A stretch of 64,000 bases of DNA from Arcanobacterium phocisimile (GCF_016904675.1 NZ_CP070228.1:248001-312000); one strand, 5' to 3'; shown: positions 41,805-52,474, counted from the stretch's first letter. Notes: generated by a model not told the origin, from the sequence alone. Numbers and translations: made by a program.

Positions 41805-43358
41805 GTGAAGAAGCGGGCATATACCCTTGGGGCGTCACTGAGCGCATTGATGCTGGCATTTTCGGCACATACTGCCTTTGCTGCTCCAGTCTCAGACGAT
41901 GACATTACGCAGTCCCAGGCAGCTGAAGAAACCGCAAAACTCTCGATTGCGGACGCCGAACTCGAATTAGCAAGGTTATCCGGTAAATCTACAGAACTTG
42001 AAATGCAGGCCGCACAAGCTCGCGCTGCCAGCCTGAAAGCTGAAGGCGACTTGGCTGATTCAATTGCGCAAGCAATGAACACCCAAAAGAAAGCTAATGA
42101 GGCACAAGAAAATGTTGATCGTGCGCGGCGTGAGTTAGGTGCTGTTTCCCAGGCCGTTTATCGTGATTCCGCCGCAAATATTACATCGTCGTTCTATCTT
42201 TTTGGTGCAGATAACCTCAATGAAGCCAACAAGCGAACCCGTGCGTACGATGCTGTTGCTAGTCAAGCTGATAGCAAAGTTAAGCATTTTGCTGCATTGG
42301 AAAAAATAGCACATGTTCTCCAGAACAAAGCTGACCAAGCCGCAGATGAACAACGCGAAATTGCTAATACTGCCAGTGAAGCTGAGGAAAAAGCGCAAAA
42401 CTTAGCTCAACGAGCTCAGCAACAGGTCGAACTAGCTAAAGATCGCCGAAGTCAGCTTGTGACTGTGCTTGCCCATCAGCGTGGCACTACCGAAGCGCTT
42501 GAAGCTCAGCGATTGGCTGATATTGAAGCTGATCGTGCAAAGCGTTCGCAGGCAGCCGCTAACGCTTTGATTGCCAGTGCTAATGCTGATCGTTTCGACC
42601 AAGCAGTTGAGATAGCTCGAAAAACTTCGCAAGAGGCCGAATCTTCGATTGTAACCGTCAAAGCAAATCTTGATGCGGCGGAAAAGTCAGGAAATAAGGA
42701 AGCTGCCGATCGTGCACGTGCCGCCCTCGAGCAGGCTGAAAAAGCACGTGAAGCGGTCCTAGCAAATCAGCGAGCTATCGAAGAGCGTGCCGCTGCTGAG
42801 CGTGCCGCTGCTGAGCGTGCAGCAGCTGAGCGTGCCGCTGCTGAGGCTCGGAAGGCGGAAGAGGCTGAACGAGCTCGAGCTGAAGCTGCTCGGATTGCAG
42901 CCGAAGAACAAGCCGCGCGAGATCGTGCAATTGCTCAGCAACAGGCCGCTGCTGCCGCTGCTGCCGCCCAGGCTGATGCCGAAGCTGCTGCAGAACCGGA
43001 ACCTCCGAGTGGTGGAACAAGTTCCGGTCAAGCTCTTGTAGACTTTGGGCGACGCTACCTCGGAACGCCATATGTCTGGGGTGGAAACACGCCGGCAGGA
43101 TGGGACTGTTCGGGATTCATGAAGTTCATTTTCAATCATCATGGAATCAACGTTCCGCGAGTATCGAGCGAATACATGAATGCTGGTTTCAGACAAGTTT
43201 CCGCTTCCGAAGCTCGCCCAGGTGATGTTCTCTGGTGGCCTGGGCATGTCGGAATGTACAGCGGTAACGGTATGCATATTGCAGCTTACAACCCTGCGAT
43301 GGGTACCCAGGAGGGGCCAGTGTACGGAAACCCTATCTACCTGCGAATCACTGGCTAA
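41805..43358 (+). CDS. secreted NlpC/P60 peptidoglycan endopeptidase (RipA-like)
   Basis: 517 residues. Signal peptide (1-27, MKKRAYTLGASLSALMLAFS...), a long coiled coil (about 35-400) ending in an Ala/Glu/Arg-rich tandem repeat, a short Gly/Pro/Ser hinge, and an NlpC/P60 domain (about 408-517). Catalytic residues: Cys435 (DCSG), His481 (GHVGMY), His491 (MHIAAY). Cuts the gamma-D-Glu to diamino acid bond in peptide stems, used in daughter cell separation. It may need release of the coiled coil, as in RipA, where the N-terminal part blocks the active site; here that is inference. Confidence 0.94.
   Translation: MKKRAYTLGASLSALMLAFSAHTAFAAPVSDDDITQSQAAEETAKLSIADAELELARLSGKSTELEMQAAQARAASLKAEGDLADSIAQAMNTQKKANEAQENVDRARRELGAVSQAVYRDSAANITSSFYLFGADNLNEANKRTRAYDAVASQADSKVKHFAALEKIAHVLQNKADQAADEQREIANTASEAEEKAQNLAQRAQQQVELAKDRRSQLVTVLAHQRGTTEALEAQRLADIEADRAKRSQAAANALIASANADRFDQAVEIARKTSQEAESSIVTVKANLDAAEKSGNKEAADRARAALEQAEKAREAVLANQRAIEERAAAERAAAERAAAERAAAEARKAEEAERARAEAARIAAEEQAARDRAIAQQQAAAAAAAAQADAEAAAEPEPPSGGTSSGQALVDFGRRYLGTPYVWGGNTPAGWDCSGFMKFIFNHHGINVPRVSSEYMNAGFRQVSASEARPGDVLWWPGHVGMYSGNGMHIAAYNPAMGTQEGPVYGNPIYLRITG
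42789..42848 (+). repeat. 15-bp tandem repeat inside the NlpC/P60 gene
   Basis: Four 15-base units (GCCGCTGCTGAGCGT with one variant unit), each encoding AAAER. The first two units are identical. It encodes part of the helical region near the NlpC domain. In-frame slippage would alter the coiled-coil length. Confidence 0.9.
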
Positions 43359-43385
43359 AACTCGGTTCACTCCGTGATAACAGTC

Positions 43386-43441
43386 GTAAAGTAAAGCGTT
43401 GGGTGGAACCTTCAAAGGTTCCACCCAACGCTTTACTTTAC
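43386..43441. terminator. 27-bp bidirectional terminator
   Basis: Perfect arms 43386-43412 and 43415-43441 around a 2-base loop. Between the convergent NlpC/P60 and ppa genes. The longest perfect stem in the window. Confidence 0.88.
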
Positions 43442-43455
43442 AGGCTAGCTACTTC

Positions 43456-43959
43456 TCAGTGGCCGTGAGTGTAATATCCGGTATCCTCTGCTCGCTTGAA
43501 CGAGGCGCGAATTTCTTCTTCGGCAGCTTCACGGCCAACCCAGTGTGCACCCTCAACGGATTTACCGGGCTCAAGATCCTTATAGACTTCAAAGAAGTGT
43601 TGGATCTCAAGACGGTGGAACTCAGAGACATCCTCGATTTCAGTACGCCAGGAAGCGCGCTGGTCAGCGGAAGGAACGCATAGTACCTTGTCATCTCCGC
43701 CTGCTTCGTCAGACATGCGGAACATTCCTAGAGCGCGGCAACGGATGACGCAACCAGGGAACGTTGGCTCGTCGAGAAGAACGAGCGCATCAAGCGGATC
43801 GCCGTCTTCACCGAGAGTGTTGTCTATGAAACCATAATCATCGGGGTATCGGGTAGATGTGAAGAGCATACGATCAAGACGGATACGGCCAGTCTCGTGA
43901 TCGACTTCGTATTTATTACGATTGCCCTTCGGAATTTCGATTGTGACATCAAACTCCAT
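43456..43959 (-). CDS. ppa: inorganic pyrophosphatase
   Basis: 167 residues (family I). I start at [13 protein letters not shown] (ATG 43959), since AAGGAG sits six bases upstream of it; the ATG 18 bases further 5' would place the Shine-Dalgarno sequence inside the gene. Metal-binding acid motif: [20 protein letters not shown] (about 40-59) with the DxDPxD signature. Hydrolyses PPi. It is divergent from dacB. Confidence 0.96.
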   Translation of the reverse strand: MEFDVTIEIPKGNRNKYEVDHETGRIRLDRMLFTSTRYPDDYGFIDNTLGEDGDPLDALVLLDEPTFPGCVIRCRALGMFRMSDEAGGDDKVLCVPSADQRASWRTEIEDVSEFHRLEIQHFFEVYKDLEPGKSVEGAHWVGREAAEEEIRASFKRAEDTGYYTHGH

Positions 43960-44042
43960 AGGTAACTCCTTCGGCATGTCATTTAGTCTGCTTTTAATGA
44001 TTGTAGCCGGTGTTTCCTGCTTGCGTGTGGGAGACTGGTGGG

Positions 44043-45413
44043 GTGAATAAAGTAAAGATCGGAATTTCGACGCTCATGATAGTTGTCGGCGCTTATATTT
44101 TCATGGATGCCTGGGATGTTGTTCCTGGACTTTTCACTACGAAACCGCCACTTACTGAGCCTTTGCCGTACCCTGAGAGTAATGAGCTGCATGTCACTGT
44201 GGAACAAACTCCGAGTTTTACCACATTGTCTGAACTTGATTCTGCACGCTTGAGCACAATTCTCGATGACATGCGCACGGATGTGCGCATGAGTGGAGAA
44301 ATCGACCTTTTAGTGGTTGATCCGATTCAGCAGGCAACCGCGGGTGCCATTAACACAAACCAAACCCTGCGCCCGGCGTCGACGATGAAATACTTAACTG
44401 CCGTAAGCGCACTAAACGAACTTGGTCCGCAAACGACTCTCGATACCACAGTCAACGTCCAAGACCACGATATCTACCTCACCGGGGGCGGCGACGTTAC
44501 TCTGGGCGCTGGAGTCGGGGAACCGAATGCCGTCATCGGACGTGCTGGAATAACCGATCTCGTGGAACAAGTTGTGCCAAAAATAGAAGCCTTGGAGGGA
44601 CCGCTCACACTTTATGTAGATTCCTCACGCTATCGCGGACCTGTTTTCAATCCTACTGTCATGAGCGAAGATAATACCCGTTATGTGATGCCGTTGCGTC
44701 CGGTGGCCATCGACCGAGGTAAGCAAACAACGGAAAAGTATTCGCTATTTTACGACGATCCAGACGTATCTGCGGCGCAGGAGCTTGCAGCTCAGCTCCA
44801 GTCGCGCGGAGTCAATATCGGCGTTGCTGGGCGCGCCCAAACTCCGGAAAGTGCCGCTGAAATTGCTCGAGTCCACAGCGCTCCGATCCGTGAGCTCGTC
44901 GATTTGATGATGACCGATTCGGATAATACGATTGCGGAAGTTCTCGGTCACGAAGTGGCGATCAAGCAAAATAAGCCGGCAACGTTCGTTGGCGCTGGTC
45001 AAGCAGTGAAGGACAATTTATCGGCACAGGGCTTTTCTATCGCAGGTGTCGTTATTGACGATAATTCCGGGCTTTCAGATCTCAATCGTATTCCAGCGCA
45101 ACTTTTAGCGGATATCTTGCAACGTTCCTGGGACTGTGATGCATGTGAATTGGCATCTCTTGGCTCTGCCCTACCGCTGGCGAGCTTAGAGGGCACGTTA
45201 CATAACCGATTCTTCGATTCCCCAGCGCGCGGTGCAATACGTGCAAAAACTGGCACACTTTCGACAACGACGGCGTTGGCTGGCTATGTGACCACCAAGG
45301 CTGGGCGGCCTTTAATCTTCGTTGCCCTTGTCAGTAACCATAAGGAAAGCGATAATCTCAATGTACGAGCCGCAATTGATGATACGGTTGGCAAAATTGT
45401 CGAGGAGCTGTAG
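44043..45413 (+). CDS. dacB: D-alanyl-D-alanine carboxypeptidase/endopeptidase (PBP4 family)
   Basis: 456 residues starting at GTG 44043 (an in-frame GTG at 44010 would put a Cys/Trp-rich peptide before the hydrophobic anchor). An N-terminal membrane segment (about 5-21) anchors it. Motifs: S113-x-x-K116 (PASTMKYL), SDN in [11 protein letters not shown], and RAKTGTL. PBP4/DacB trims peptidoglycan peptides. Its start overlaps no gene, but the next gene starts on its stop codon (one-base overlap), beginning a long block of co-directional genes. Confidence 0.93.
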   Translation: MNKVKIGISTLMIVVGAYIFMDAWDVVPGLFTTKPPLTEPLPYPESNELHVTVEQTPSFTTLSELDSARLSTILDDMRTDVRMSGEIDLLVVDPIQQATAGAINTNQTLRPASTMKYLTAVSALNELGPQTTLDTTVNVQDHDIYLTGGGDVTLGAGVGEPNAVIGRAGITDLVEQVVPKIEALEGPLTLYVDSSRYRGPVFNPTVMSEDNTRYVMPLRPVAIDRGKQTTEKYSLFYDDPDVSAAQELAAQLQSRGVNIGVAGRAQTPESAAEIARVHSAPIRELVDLMMTDSDNTIAEVLGHEVAIKQNKPATFVGAGQAVKDNLSAQGFSIAGVVIDDNSGLSDLNRIPAQLLADILQRSWDCDACELASLGSALPLASLEGTLHNRFFDSPARGAIRAKTGTLSTTTALAGYVTTKAGRPLIFVALVSNHKESDNLNVRAAIDDTVGKIVEEL

Positions 45414-46309
45414 TGGCCGATAATGCGCGAAAACTGACACAACTGTTCACTGGTAGCGGCCCAAGCATGAGTCCGGTTCAAGTGCAATCATTGATTTCCG
45501 ATCTCAAAGAGGCCTCTTGGCAGGCGCGCACCATTGTTGCTGAAGTTGCCCGGATGTCAGTTCCTGCGGTTCCAGTTCAGGTAGTTGACCGTAGCCGATG
45601 GATAACAGCTATGGTTGAGTCGGTACAGAAAATGTTAGGGCGATCTGAACCGCCAGTTACATTATCAGCTTTCCAGATCCGTGCTGTGGGGCTTGTGGTG
45701 TCCCGCAGGGTTTTAGGCCAGTGGGATCCGTATGGGCAAAAGCCACAGATGTACCTGGTGGCACCCAATATTGCACAGTTTATGGATGACTATTTGCTCA
45801 ACCAGAAAGATTTAGCTTTGTGGGTAGTTATTCACGAGCTCACTCATGCGGCACAGTTTTATACTGCTCCTTGGTTGGCTGACTATATCGCGCAGCTAGC
45901 GACAGGTGTGGTCAATACTAAGAGCGATGATGAAGAGGCCTACATCGATCACATCACTGCAGTGATGTCGTTGCTTGAAGGGCATGCGACGTATGTGAGC
46001 GACCAGGCCTCGACGAATGTTCTTTTCTCGCAGGCACAACTTGCGCAGGCGATTGCGAGCCGTCGCGCGCACGGTGGTGTTGTTGCACATAAAGTCAAAC
46101 AATTATTGGGTTTGACCGAAAAAGCCCAGCAGTATAGTCAAGGTCGGGATTTTGTTGCCGACGTCGTCACCGCTGTTGGCGTTGATACGTTTAATAAAGT
46201 TTGGGACGATGAACGCAATTTGCCAACCCTGACGGAACTGCACGATCCACAACTGTGGATGGCACGTATTGAGGGTGCAACTGTTAAACCAGAAGGTGGA
46301 AACATCTAG
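45413..46309 (+). CDS. zinc-dependent metalloprotease, DUF2342 / TIGR03624 family
   Basis: 298 residues, starting with GTG. Zinc motif HELTHAAQF (about 141) and a conserved EGHATYVSD (about 184) carrying the third ligand fit this actinobacterial family ('coenzyme F420 biosynthesis associated' in some databases, though F420 genes are not present here). No signal peptide. Function unknown. It is translated directly between dacB and tilS with a one-base overlap or no gap; the neighbourhood is conserved in actinobacteria. Confidence 0.87.
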   Translation: MADNARKLTQLFTGSGPSMSPVQVQSLISDLKEASWQARTIVAEVARMSVPAVPVQVVDRSRWITAMVESVQKMLGRSEPPVTLSAFQIRAVGLVVSRRVLGQWDPYGQKPQMYLVAPNIAQFMDDYLLNQKDLALWVVIHELTHAAQFYTAPWLADYIAQLATGVVNTKSDDEEAYIDHITAVMSLLEGHATYVSDQASTNVLFSQAQLAQAIASRRAHGGVVAHKVKQLLGLTEKAQQYSQGRDFVADVVTAVGVDTFNKVWDDERNLPTLTELHDPQLWMARIEGATVKPEGGNI

Positions 46310-47410
46310 ATGAGTGGTCCACATCATGTAGTGAATATTTCGCGCCTCGCCCTGCGTCAAGCATTGGCGGACCATAACGATGACGTGCCTGTTGTCGTAG
46401 CAGTGTCGGGCGGATCAGATTCGATGGCAGTAGCAATTACGCTGGCGTTTATTGCTCCGAAACTGGGATTAACTGCCCGCGCGGTATGTGTCGATCATGG
46501 TATCCGACCAGAATCTGCTGCCGAAGCCCAAACAGTACGTGAGCGTCTGGCAAAGTTTGGGATCGATGTCGATATTGTGCGTATTGACGTTACTGGAAAT
46601 GCAGGGCCGGAGGGTAATGCTCGGCAGGGACGTTACGCGGCGATTGCAGAATATGCGCGCAAGCTTGGCACAACAAAACAACCGGCAACAGTGTTGCTCG
46701 GCCATACCCAAAATGATCAAGCAGAAACCGTTTTACTGGGGTTTTCGCGCGGCTCAGGCGCCCAGTCGATCGCTGGTATGCCGGCAGCGGGAGAGCTACC
46801 GCTGTATCCAGACGTGCCGATGATTCGGCCGTTCTTAGAGTTTTCGCGCGAAGATCTGCGCATCATCTGCCAGGAATACGATGTGGAATGGATCAACGAT
46901 CCAAGTAATGAGCTAGGTGGCCCGTGGAAAACCGCCGACGGGTTGGACCTGCGGCGAACAGCTGTGCGCCATCGGGTTGTGCCAGAGCTCGAAGCAAGTC
47001 TCGGGCCGGGAACAGTGCCAGCTATTGCACGCACAGCCCAACTTTTACAAGAAGATAACAAGGCTTTAGCATATTATGCGCGTCGTGAATTAGCGCAAGC
47101 TATTATTGCTCGAGACCCAGTAACAATCGCATGCGACCAACTATCACAAGCTCCCCAAGCAGTTCGACGTCGGGCTCTAAAATACGCCGTGAAAGAAAGT
47201 GGCGTACGTAGTGGCGAACTCGTCTACTGGCATATTGCGGGACTTGATAAACTACTAACAGAGCGTAAGAACAACCGTGGAATAGATTTGCCGGGAGTGC
47301 GAGCGTGGCGAGAACACAATCAGTTGATGTTTTTGCCTGGGAAGCAGTCACGGCATGGTTCGCGGTCCATATCTAAATCGGCAGAGTATCTGCCGTTGGA
47401 GGATTCATGA
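46310..47410 (+). CDS. tilS: tRNA(Ile)-lysidine synthase
   Basis: 366 residues. The ATG follows the previous stop immediately. N-type ATP pyrophosphatase P-loop SGGSDSMAVA (about 30), GHTQNDQAETVLLGFSRGSG, and the RRTAVRHRVVPEL region (about 226) identify TilS, which modifies C34 of tRNA-Ile2 to lysidine so it reads AUA. It overlaps ftsH by four bases. In many actinobacteria hpt lies between tilS and ftsH; it is absent here. Confidence 0.95.
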   Translation: MSGPHHVVNISRLALRQALADHNDDVPVVVAVSGGSDSMAVAITLAFIAPKLGLTARAVCVDHGIRPESAAEAQTVRERLAKFGIDVDIVRIDVTGNAGPEGNARQGRYAAIAEYARKLGTTKQPATVLLGHTQNDQAETVLLGFSRGSGAQSIAGMPAAGELPLYPDVPMIRPFLEFSREDLRIICQEYDVEWINDPSNELGGPWKTADGLDLRRTAVRHRVVPELEASLGPGTVPAIARTAQLLQEDNKALAYYARRELAQAIIARDPVTIACDQLSQAPQAVRRRALKYAVKESGVRSGELVYWHIAGLDKLLTERKNNRGIDLPGVRAWREHNQLMFLPGKQSRHGSRSISKSAEYLPLEDS

Positions 47411-49653
47411 CTAACCCTGAACAGGATACGACGCAGTCGGAAAACCGCCGCAAACTCGAAGAGTTTAACTCTAGTGGGCGGCAAGAACGTCGTCGTCAGC
47501 CACAAAAACAATCGGAAACAGAACAGCGTGGTCCGAAGGGGTGGCGTGATCGCTGGGAAGAAGCAAAAAAGCTCGCCCGGGAAGCTGACAAGAAAACCTC
47601 TGGAAAAGGCAAAAAGCAAGAAGGTCACAAGAAAGGCCCGAAACGTTCAGTCTTTGGTGCAATCGCAATGGCACTGCTGGTGGGCACTGGATTGTTCTGG
47701 CTGTTTGCTCCTGGCGGTTTTACTGCTGTAAAAACCTCCGAGGGTATTGCAATCTTGGAAAGCTCGGAGGTTGCCAAAGAACGCATTCAGGTAACTGATG
47801 GAACTCAAATCGTTCAAGTCTGGCTCGATAAAGACTTCACTCCGCACGATCTTGAAGGTAAAGAAGGTCGGCCAACGAAGAAGGTGCAATTCCAGTTCGT
47901 GACGGCAGAAGCTGAAAAGGTACAAAACCTGGTCGCTGATGCTAAAGCGAAAAACGGTTACAACTCTATCGTTCCGCAGCAGTCCTTCCTCGGGTCCATT
48001 CTTTCCCTTGTGCTTCCGCTCGTTATTTTCTTCGCCCTGCTCATGTGGCTGTTGCCGAAGATTCAACAGGGCGGAATGGGCGCCTTTGGTCGGGTCAAGA
48101 AAGACGGCATGGAAGAAGATCGCCCGGAGACCACCTTTGCAGATGTGGCCGGCGCAGATGAAGCAGTCGAAGAACTCCAAGAAATTGAAGAATTCATTGA
48201 CCATCCGGAAAAGTTCCACAAGATGGGCGCAAAAATCCCGCGTGGAGTCCTGCTTTATGGCCCTCCCGGCACTGGTAAGACCCTTCTTGCTAAAGCGGTT
48301 GCCGGTGAAGCCGGTGTGCCGTTCTTCCATATTTCCGCCTCAGAATTTGTGGAAATGTTTGTTGGTGTTGGCGCTTCGCGTGTGCGTGACCTGTTCACCA
48401 AGGCGAAGAAAATCGCGCCCGCAATTATTTTCGTCGACGAAATCGACGCCGTTGGCCGTAACCGCGGCCAAGGTATGGGTGGGGGAAACGATGAACGCGA
48501 ACAAACTCTCAACCAGCTGCTCGTGGAAATGGATGGTTTTGATGAGCGTGCGAACGTGATTGTTATTGCGGCAACGAACCGTCCAGATGTTCTTGATCCG
48601 GCACTGTTGCGTCCGGGCCGTTTCGATCGTCAGATCGCCGTCGCTGTCCCGGATTTGAAGGGTCGTGCTGCCATCCTCAAAGTCCATGCTGAGGGTAAAC
48701 CGTTGGCAGAAGGCGTAGAGCTTGAATCGATTGCCCGTCGCACACCAGGTTTCGCCGGTGCGGAGTTAGCGAACTTGCTCAACGAAGCCGCGCTGCTGGC
48801 AACCCGTCGCGGGCACACTGTCATTGACGACGACGATCTTGACGAAGCAATCGATCGTGTGATCGCTGGTCCGCAGCGACGTACCCAAGTGATGAATGCA
48901 CAAGAGAAGCGGATGACCGCCTACCATGAAGGCGGGCATGCGGTTGCCGCAGCGGCACTCAACCACACCGATCCAGTTACGAAGGTGACGATCTTACCGC
49001 GTGGCCGCGCCTTGGGGTACACCATGGTGATGCCAACCGAAGACAAGTACTCCGTTTCACGTAATGAACTGCTCGACGAACTGGTTTACGCCATGGGCGG
49101 GCGCGTTGCAGAAGAGATCGTGTTCCACGATCCATCCACCGGTGCGTCGAACGATATCCAGAAAGCAACTGGTATAGCGCGCAAGATGGTGATGGAATAC
49201 GGGATGTCTGCCAAGGTTGGCTCGGTACGTCTCGTGCCTGACGAGTCAGATCCGATGACTCGTTTGGGCGGCGGAAATAGTCGCGAATACTCCGAAGAAC
49301 TCGCTCGAATTATTGACGAAGAGGTTCATCAGCTCCTCGAAACCGCACACCAAGAGGCGTGGGAATTGATGATGAAGAACCGTCACGTACTCGATGCGCT
49401 GGCGGCAGCTTTGCTAGATAAAGAGACGATTCTGGAAAAGGAACTCGCAGAAATTTTCACCGATATTGTCAAAGCTCCGGCTCGCGAACAATGGTTGTCT
49501 GCACCATCGCGCCCAGTATCTGATCTGCCTGCCGTGCCACTACCGGAGTCAGCAGTAGCAGATTCAGCAACAGGCACAACTGAGACGACCATCGTGCAAC
49601 CGGACGTCGATCCGATGGAGGGACCGCAGGCCCCAGAGGTGAGCGATGAGTGA
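47407..49653 (+). CDS. ftsH: ATP-dependent zinc metalloprotease FtsH
   Basis: 748-residue membrane AAA protease. Unusual long basic N-terminus (about 1-75), then TM1 (about 78-99), a periplasmic-side domain, TM2 (about 197-218), AAA domain with Walker [14 protein letters not shown] (about 281) and Walker [12 protein letters not shown], and the peptidase domain with HEGGH (about 505-509). Tail after about 690 is a Pro/Glu-rich disordered extension. It degrades misassembled membrane and regulatory proteins. Overlaps folE by eight bases. Confidence 0.97.
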   Translation: MTNPEQDTTQSENRRKLEEFNSSGRQERRRQPQKQSETEQRGPKGWRDRWEEAKKLAREADKKTSGKGKKQEGHKKGPKRSVFGAIAMALLVGTGLFWLFAPGGFTAVKTSEGIAILESSEVAKERIQVTDGTQIVQVWLDKDFTPHDLEGKEGRPTKKVQFQFVTAEAEKVQNLVADAKAKNGYNSIVPQQSFLGSILSLVLPLVIFFALLMWLLPKIQQGGMGAFGRVKKDGMEEDRPETTFADVAGADEAVEELQEIEEFIDHPEKFHKMGAKIPRGVLLYGPPGTGKTLLAKAVAGEAGVPFFHISASEFVEMFVGVGASRVRDLFTKAKKIAPAIIFVDEIDAVGRNRGQGMGGGNDEREQTLNQLLVEMDGFDERANVIVIAATNRPDVLDPALLRPGRFDRQIAVAVPDLKGRAAILKVHAEGKPLAEGVELESIARRTPGFAGAELANLLNEAALLATRRGHTVIDDDDLDEAIDRVIAGPQRRTQVMNAQEKRMTAYHEGGHAVAAAALNHTDPVTKVTILPRGRALGYTMVMPTEDKYSVSRNELLDELVYAMGGRVAEEIVFHDPSTGASNDIQKATGIARKMVMEYGMSAKVGSVRLVPDESDPMTRLGGGNSREYSEELARIIDEEVHQLLETAHQEAWELMMKNRHVLDALAAALLDKETILEKELAEIFTDIVKAPAREQWLSAPSRPVSDLPAVPLPESAVADSATGTTETTIVQPDVDPMEGPQAPEVSDE

Positions 49654-50239
49654 GCCAGCATTGCACGTCGGACGATACGACGAAGATGAAGTTGTCGATG
49701 CCGTGCGTCGGCTCCTGATTGCCGTCGGTGAAGATCCAACACGTGATGGCTTGTTGGATACCCCCGAACGCATGGGCCGAGCCTACCGGGAAATTTTTGC
49801 TGGCATAGAAAAAGATCCTACCGAGGTTCTGAATACGACTTTTGATATCCATCATCAAGAACTTGTATTAGTGCGCGATATTTCAATGTATTCGATGTGC
49901 GAACACCACCTACTTCCATTCCACGGTGTTGCACATATCGGCTATATTCCCAGCGCTGATGGCATGGTGACTGGACTGTCAAAACTGGCTCGACTCGTCG
50001 AAGGTTTCGCGCGCCGGCCCCAAGTCCAAGAACGCCTCACATCGCAAATAGCTGACGCGCTTATGGAGCGACTCCATGCGCAAGGTGCAATCGTCGTCGT
50101 CGAAGCAGAACACCTGTGTATGTCCATGCGAGGGGTTCAAAAACCAGGTTCACGGACCGTGACGTCAGCTGTGCGTGGGATCCTAAAAGATTCAGCAACC
50201 CGAGCCGAAGCCATGAGCTTGATAATGGCAAACCGTTAG
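49646..50239 (+). CDS. folE: GTP cyclohydrolase I
   Basis: 197 residues, first enzyme of folate synthesis: GTP to 7,8-dihydroneopterin triphosphate. Zinc ligands Cys/His in [11 protein letters not shown] (about 79) and Cys in HLCMSMRGV (about 152). [18 protein letters not shown] is the conserved substrate strand/helix. Starts inside the end of ftsH; folP follows after nine bases. Confidence 0.96.
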   Translation: MSEPALHVGRYDEDEVVDAVRRLLIAVGEDPTRDGLLDTPERMGRAYREIFAGIEKDPTEVLNTTFDIHHQELVLVRDISMYSMCEHHLLPFHGVAHIGYIPSADGMVTGLSKLARLVEGFARRPQVQERLTSQIADALMERLHAQGAIVVVEAEHLCMSMRGVQKPGSRTVTSAVRGILKDSATRAEAMSLIMANR

Positions 50240-50248
50240 GAACAAACT

Positions 50249-51061
50249 ATGCATCTGATGGGAATTGTGAACGTCACCCCGGATTCATTTTCTGACGGTG
50301 GCCGCTGGGATACTGCCGAAACTGCGATCGCACACGGCGTCGAACTACTCGATCAAGGCGCAAGCATTCTTGATATTGGTGGGGAATCAACCCGCCCTGG
50401 AGCTCAAGCTCTCAGCTGGGAGCAAGAGTGGGAACGCATTGCTCCGGTCGTGGCTGAATTAGCGATGATCGCCCATGAGCGCAAAGCGATGGTTTCGGTT
50501 GATACTTACCATGCTGAAACTGCTCGTCGGGCAGTCGAAGCGGGCGCCGATATTGTTAATGATGTGACAGGCGGACGTGGCGATGCCGCCATGTTTGACA
50601 CCGTTGCCGGTTTATCTTGCGACTATATTTTGCAGCATTCGCGTGGTACAGCAGATACGATGAATGCGCTTGCTGAGTATCACGAGGCAACCAGCGAAGT
50701 GATCGACGAACTCCTCAACGCCCGTGATCGCGCGGTTAAGAGGGGTATCGATGCGGAACGAATTATTTTAGATCCGGGCATCGGATTCGCTAAGCTTGGC
50801 GATACTGACTGGGAAATCCTAGCAAACATTGACCACATCAATTCGTTGGGGCATCGGGTTCTCGTTGGTGTCTCACGTAAACGTTTTATTGGCCGACTAG
50901 TGGGGGACGCCCAGACTGATCGAGATATTTCGACAGCCGCCATTTCCGGCTATCTTGCCCAACATGCGGTGTGGGGTGCTCGGGTACACGATGTGCGTTC
51001 CTCGTCGCTTGTTGTGTCAACACTGTCCGCCATCCAACGTAACCAGACTCTTGCGAACTAA
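50249..51061 (+). CDS. folP: dihydropteroate synthase
   Basis: 270 residues. GIVNVTPDSFSDGG (5-18) and DIGGESTRPGAQ (about 47) are the pterin-binding signatures; a third block is DPGIGFAKLGD. Condenses 6-hydroxymethyl-dihydropterin-PP with p-aminobenzoate; the sulfonamide target. Placed between folE and folBK. Confidence 0.96.
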   Translation: MHLMGIVNVTPDSFSDGGRWDTAETAIAHGVELLDQGASILDIGGESTRPGAQALSWEQEWERIAPVVAELAMIAHERKAMVSVDTYHAETARRAVEAGADIVNDVTGGRGDAAMFDTVAGLSCDYILQHSRGTADTMNALAEYHEATSEVIDELLNARDRAVKRGIDAERIILDPGIGFAKLGDTDWEILANIDHINSLGHRVLVGVSRKRFIGRLVGDAQTDRDISTAAISGYLAQHAVWGARVHDVRSSSLVVSTLSAIQRNQTLAN

Positions 51062-51075
51062 GGTAGAAGTAAACT

Positions 51076-51951
51076 ATGGCGCTCAATGACGCAATCAGAC
51101 TTACAGGAGTTCGTGCATTCGGAACTCACGGCGTGCTCGAAGCTGAGCATCGTCAACCGCAAGAATTTGTGGTTGATGTTGAACTTTTAGTCGATATGGA
51201 ACGCGCAGCTCGTACCGACGATGTTTCCCAAACAGTTAATTATGCTCTTGTGGCAGACAAAATTGTTGCTGTTATCGAAGGTGAACATTGTGATCTGATT
51301 GAAACGTTGGCGCATCGGATCCTCAACGCGATTATGGACCCGCGGGTGGTGAGTGCAGAAGTGGTTGTTCACAAACCGAATGCGCCTATCGAGCACCCAT
51401 TCGCTGACGTTTCAGTATCAATTATGCGTGAAGGGCCACTGTTTGCGGAGAAGCAGCGTAACTATGTGATTGCTATCGGGTCAAACCTTGATAATCCGGA
51501 AGAGCATGTTCGTCGCGCTATTGCCGAGCTGTCAGATTTCGGGGAATGGGTTGATGACGTTTCCTCGCTCTACCGCACCACGCCGGTTTTGGCGCCGGGC
51601 CAAGATCCGCAACCGGACTACATCAACGCCGTCGTGTCGATTACCTCGCCAACTCCACCGATGGCAATGCTGGAGTTCCTGCACATGGTTGAAGAAGCCC
51701 ACGGGCGGACACGTACTGAACATTGGGGCGCACGCACCTTAGATCTTGACATCATCAACGTTTCAGGCGTTGTTTCGGATTATCCGGTGTTGATGTTGCC
51801 GCATCCGCGCGCGCATGAGCGTCGCTTTGTACTTGAACCATGGTTGGAGATCGATCCGCTAGCTGACCTCAACGGTACACCTATTTCGCAGTTGCTAGCC
51901 GATGTGGCCGATCAACATGTTGTGAAAGTTGGTTTCGGAGATGGAAACTAA
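51076..51951 (+). CDS. folK: FolB-FolK fusion: dihydroneopterin aldolase and HPPK
   Basis: 291 residues, one ORF. Residues about 1-120 form the aldolase (GVRAFGTHGVLEAEH with the GxxHG motif, NYALVADKIVAVIEGE); residues about 128-285 form hydroxymethyl-dihydropterin pyrophosphokinase (AIGSNLDNPEEHVRRAI, then HGRTRTEHWGARTLDLDIIN, LPHPRAHERRFVLEPWLEID). It therefore covers two successive steps of folate synthesis. The fusion is seen in various actinobacteria. It overlaps the next gene. Confidence 0.95.
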   Translation: MALNDAIRLTGVRAFGTHGVLEAEHRQPQEFVVDVELLVDMERAARTDDVSQTVNYALVADKIVAVIEGEHCDLIETLAHRILNAIMDPRVVSAEVVVHKPNAPIEHPFADVSVSIMREGPLFAEKQRNYVIAIGSNLDNPEEHVRRAIAELSDFGEWVDDVSSLYRTTPVLAPGQDPQPDYINAVVSITSPTPPMAMLEFLHMVEEAHGRTRTEHWGARTLDLDIINVSGVVSDYPVLMLPHPRAHERRFVLEPWLEIDPLADLNGTPISQLLADVADQHVVKVGFGDGN

Positions 51952-52429
51952 CGAGCATTATTCGCTTAATCCAACGACGTGGTGGACGCTCTTAGCGTTA
52001 TTCATTGTCAGCGGTGTAACAGCATTTTTTGTTATCGATACGTGGCTGAGCTACGGGTATGCTCCGGTGCTAATACCAATCTATACCTTTATTGTTCCGG
52101 CTCTTATGAGCGTATTTGTGTTGTGGGAAGCATGGAAAGTGCGCTCCTATCGGATGGGGAATCGGCCCTTGAATATGCTCAGTGCAGCTCGGATTTGGTT
52201 GCTAGCACAGGCCGCTTCGCGCACTGGTGCCGTGATGGCCGGGGTTTGTGCCGGAGCGACAGCCAGTTACATGAGCTACTTGCACTCTGATGTGATGGTA
52301 TATCAGGCTATTGCGGTGGGTATCGCAGGTGCCGTATCGGTTGGTATGTCGGTGGCCGGATTTATCGCTGAATTATGGTGTAAAAACGATGACGACGACG
52401 AATCGGTCCCGCCTGCTACCGCCGTTTAA
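51941..52429 (+). CDS. DUF3180 membrane protein
   Basis: About 162 residues. ATG 51941 is chosen; a TTG at 51929 is also in frame. Two helices near the N-terminus (about 15-36 and 44-65), a basic loop (VRSYRMGNRPLNMLSAARIW), and two helices (about 84-110 and 117-140). NPTTWWTLLALF then LSAARIWLLAQAASRTGA are the DUF3180 signatures. Function unknown; conserved next to folK in actinobacteria. The tail is acidic (DDDDES). Confidence 0.87.
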   Translation: METNEHYSLNPTTWWTLLALFIVSGVTAFFVIDTWLSYGYAPVLIPIYTFIVPALMSVFVLWEAWKVRSYRMGNRPLNMLSAARIWLLAQAASRTGAVMAGVCAGATASYMSYLHSDVMVYQAIAVGIAGAVSVGMSVAGFIAELWCKNDDDDESVPPATAV

Positions 52430-52474
52430 CTTTTAGGCTAAGTGTAGCTAGTCGATAGCCGCTAGACTAGGTGT

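Noticed and set aside
42759-43424. A 221-aa minus-strand ORF within the NlpC/P60 gene
   Set aside because: Antisense of the repeat and catalytic region; Ser/Leu-rich and without a ribosome binding site or family similarity.
47647-48330. A 227-aa minus-strand ORF inside ftsH
   Set aside because: Shadow of the conserved ftsH frame; no start signals.
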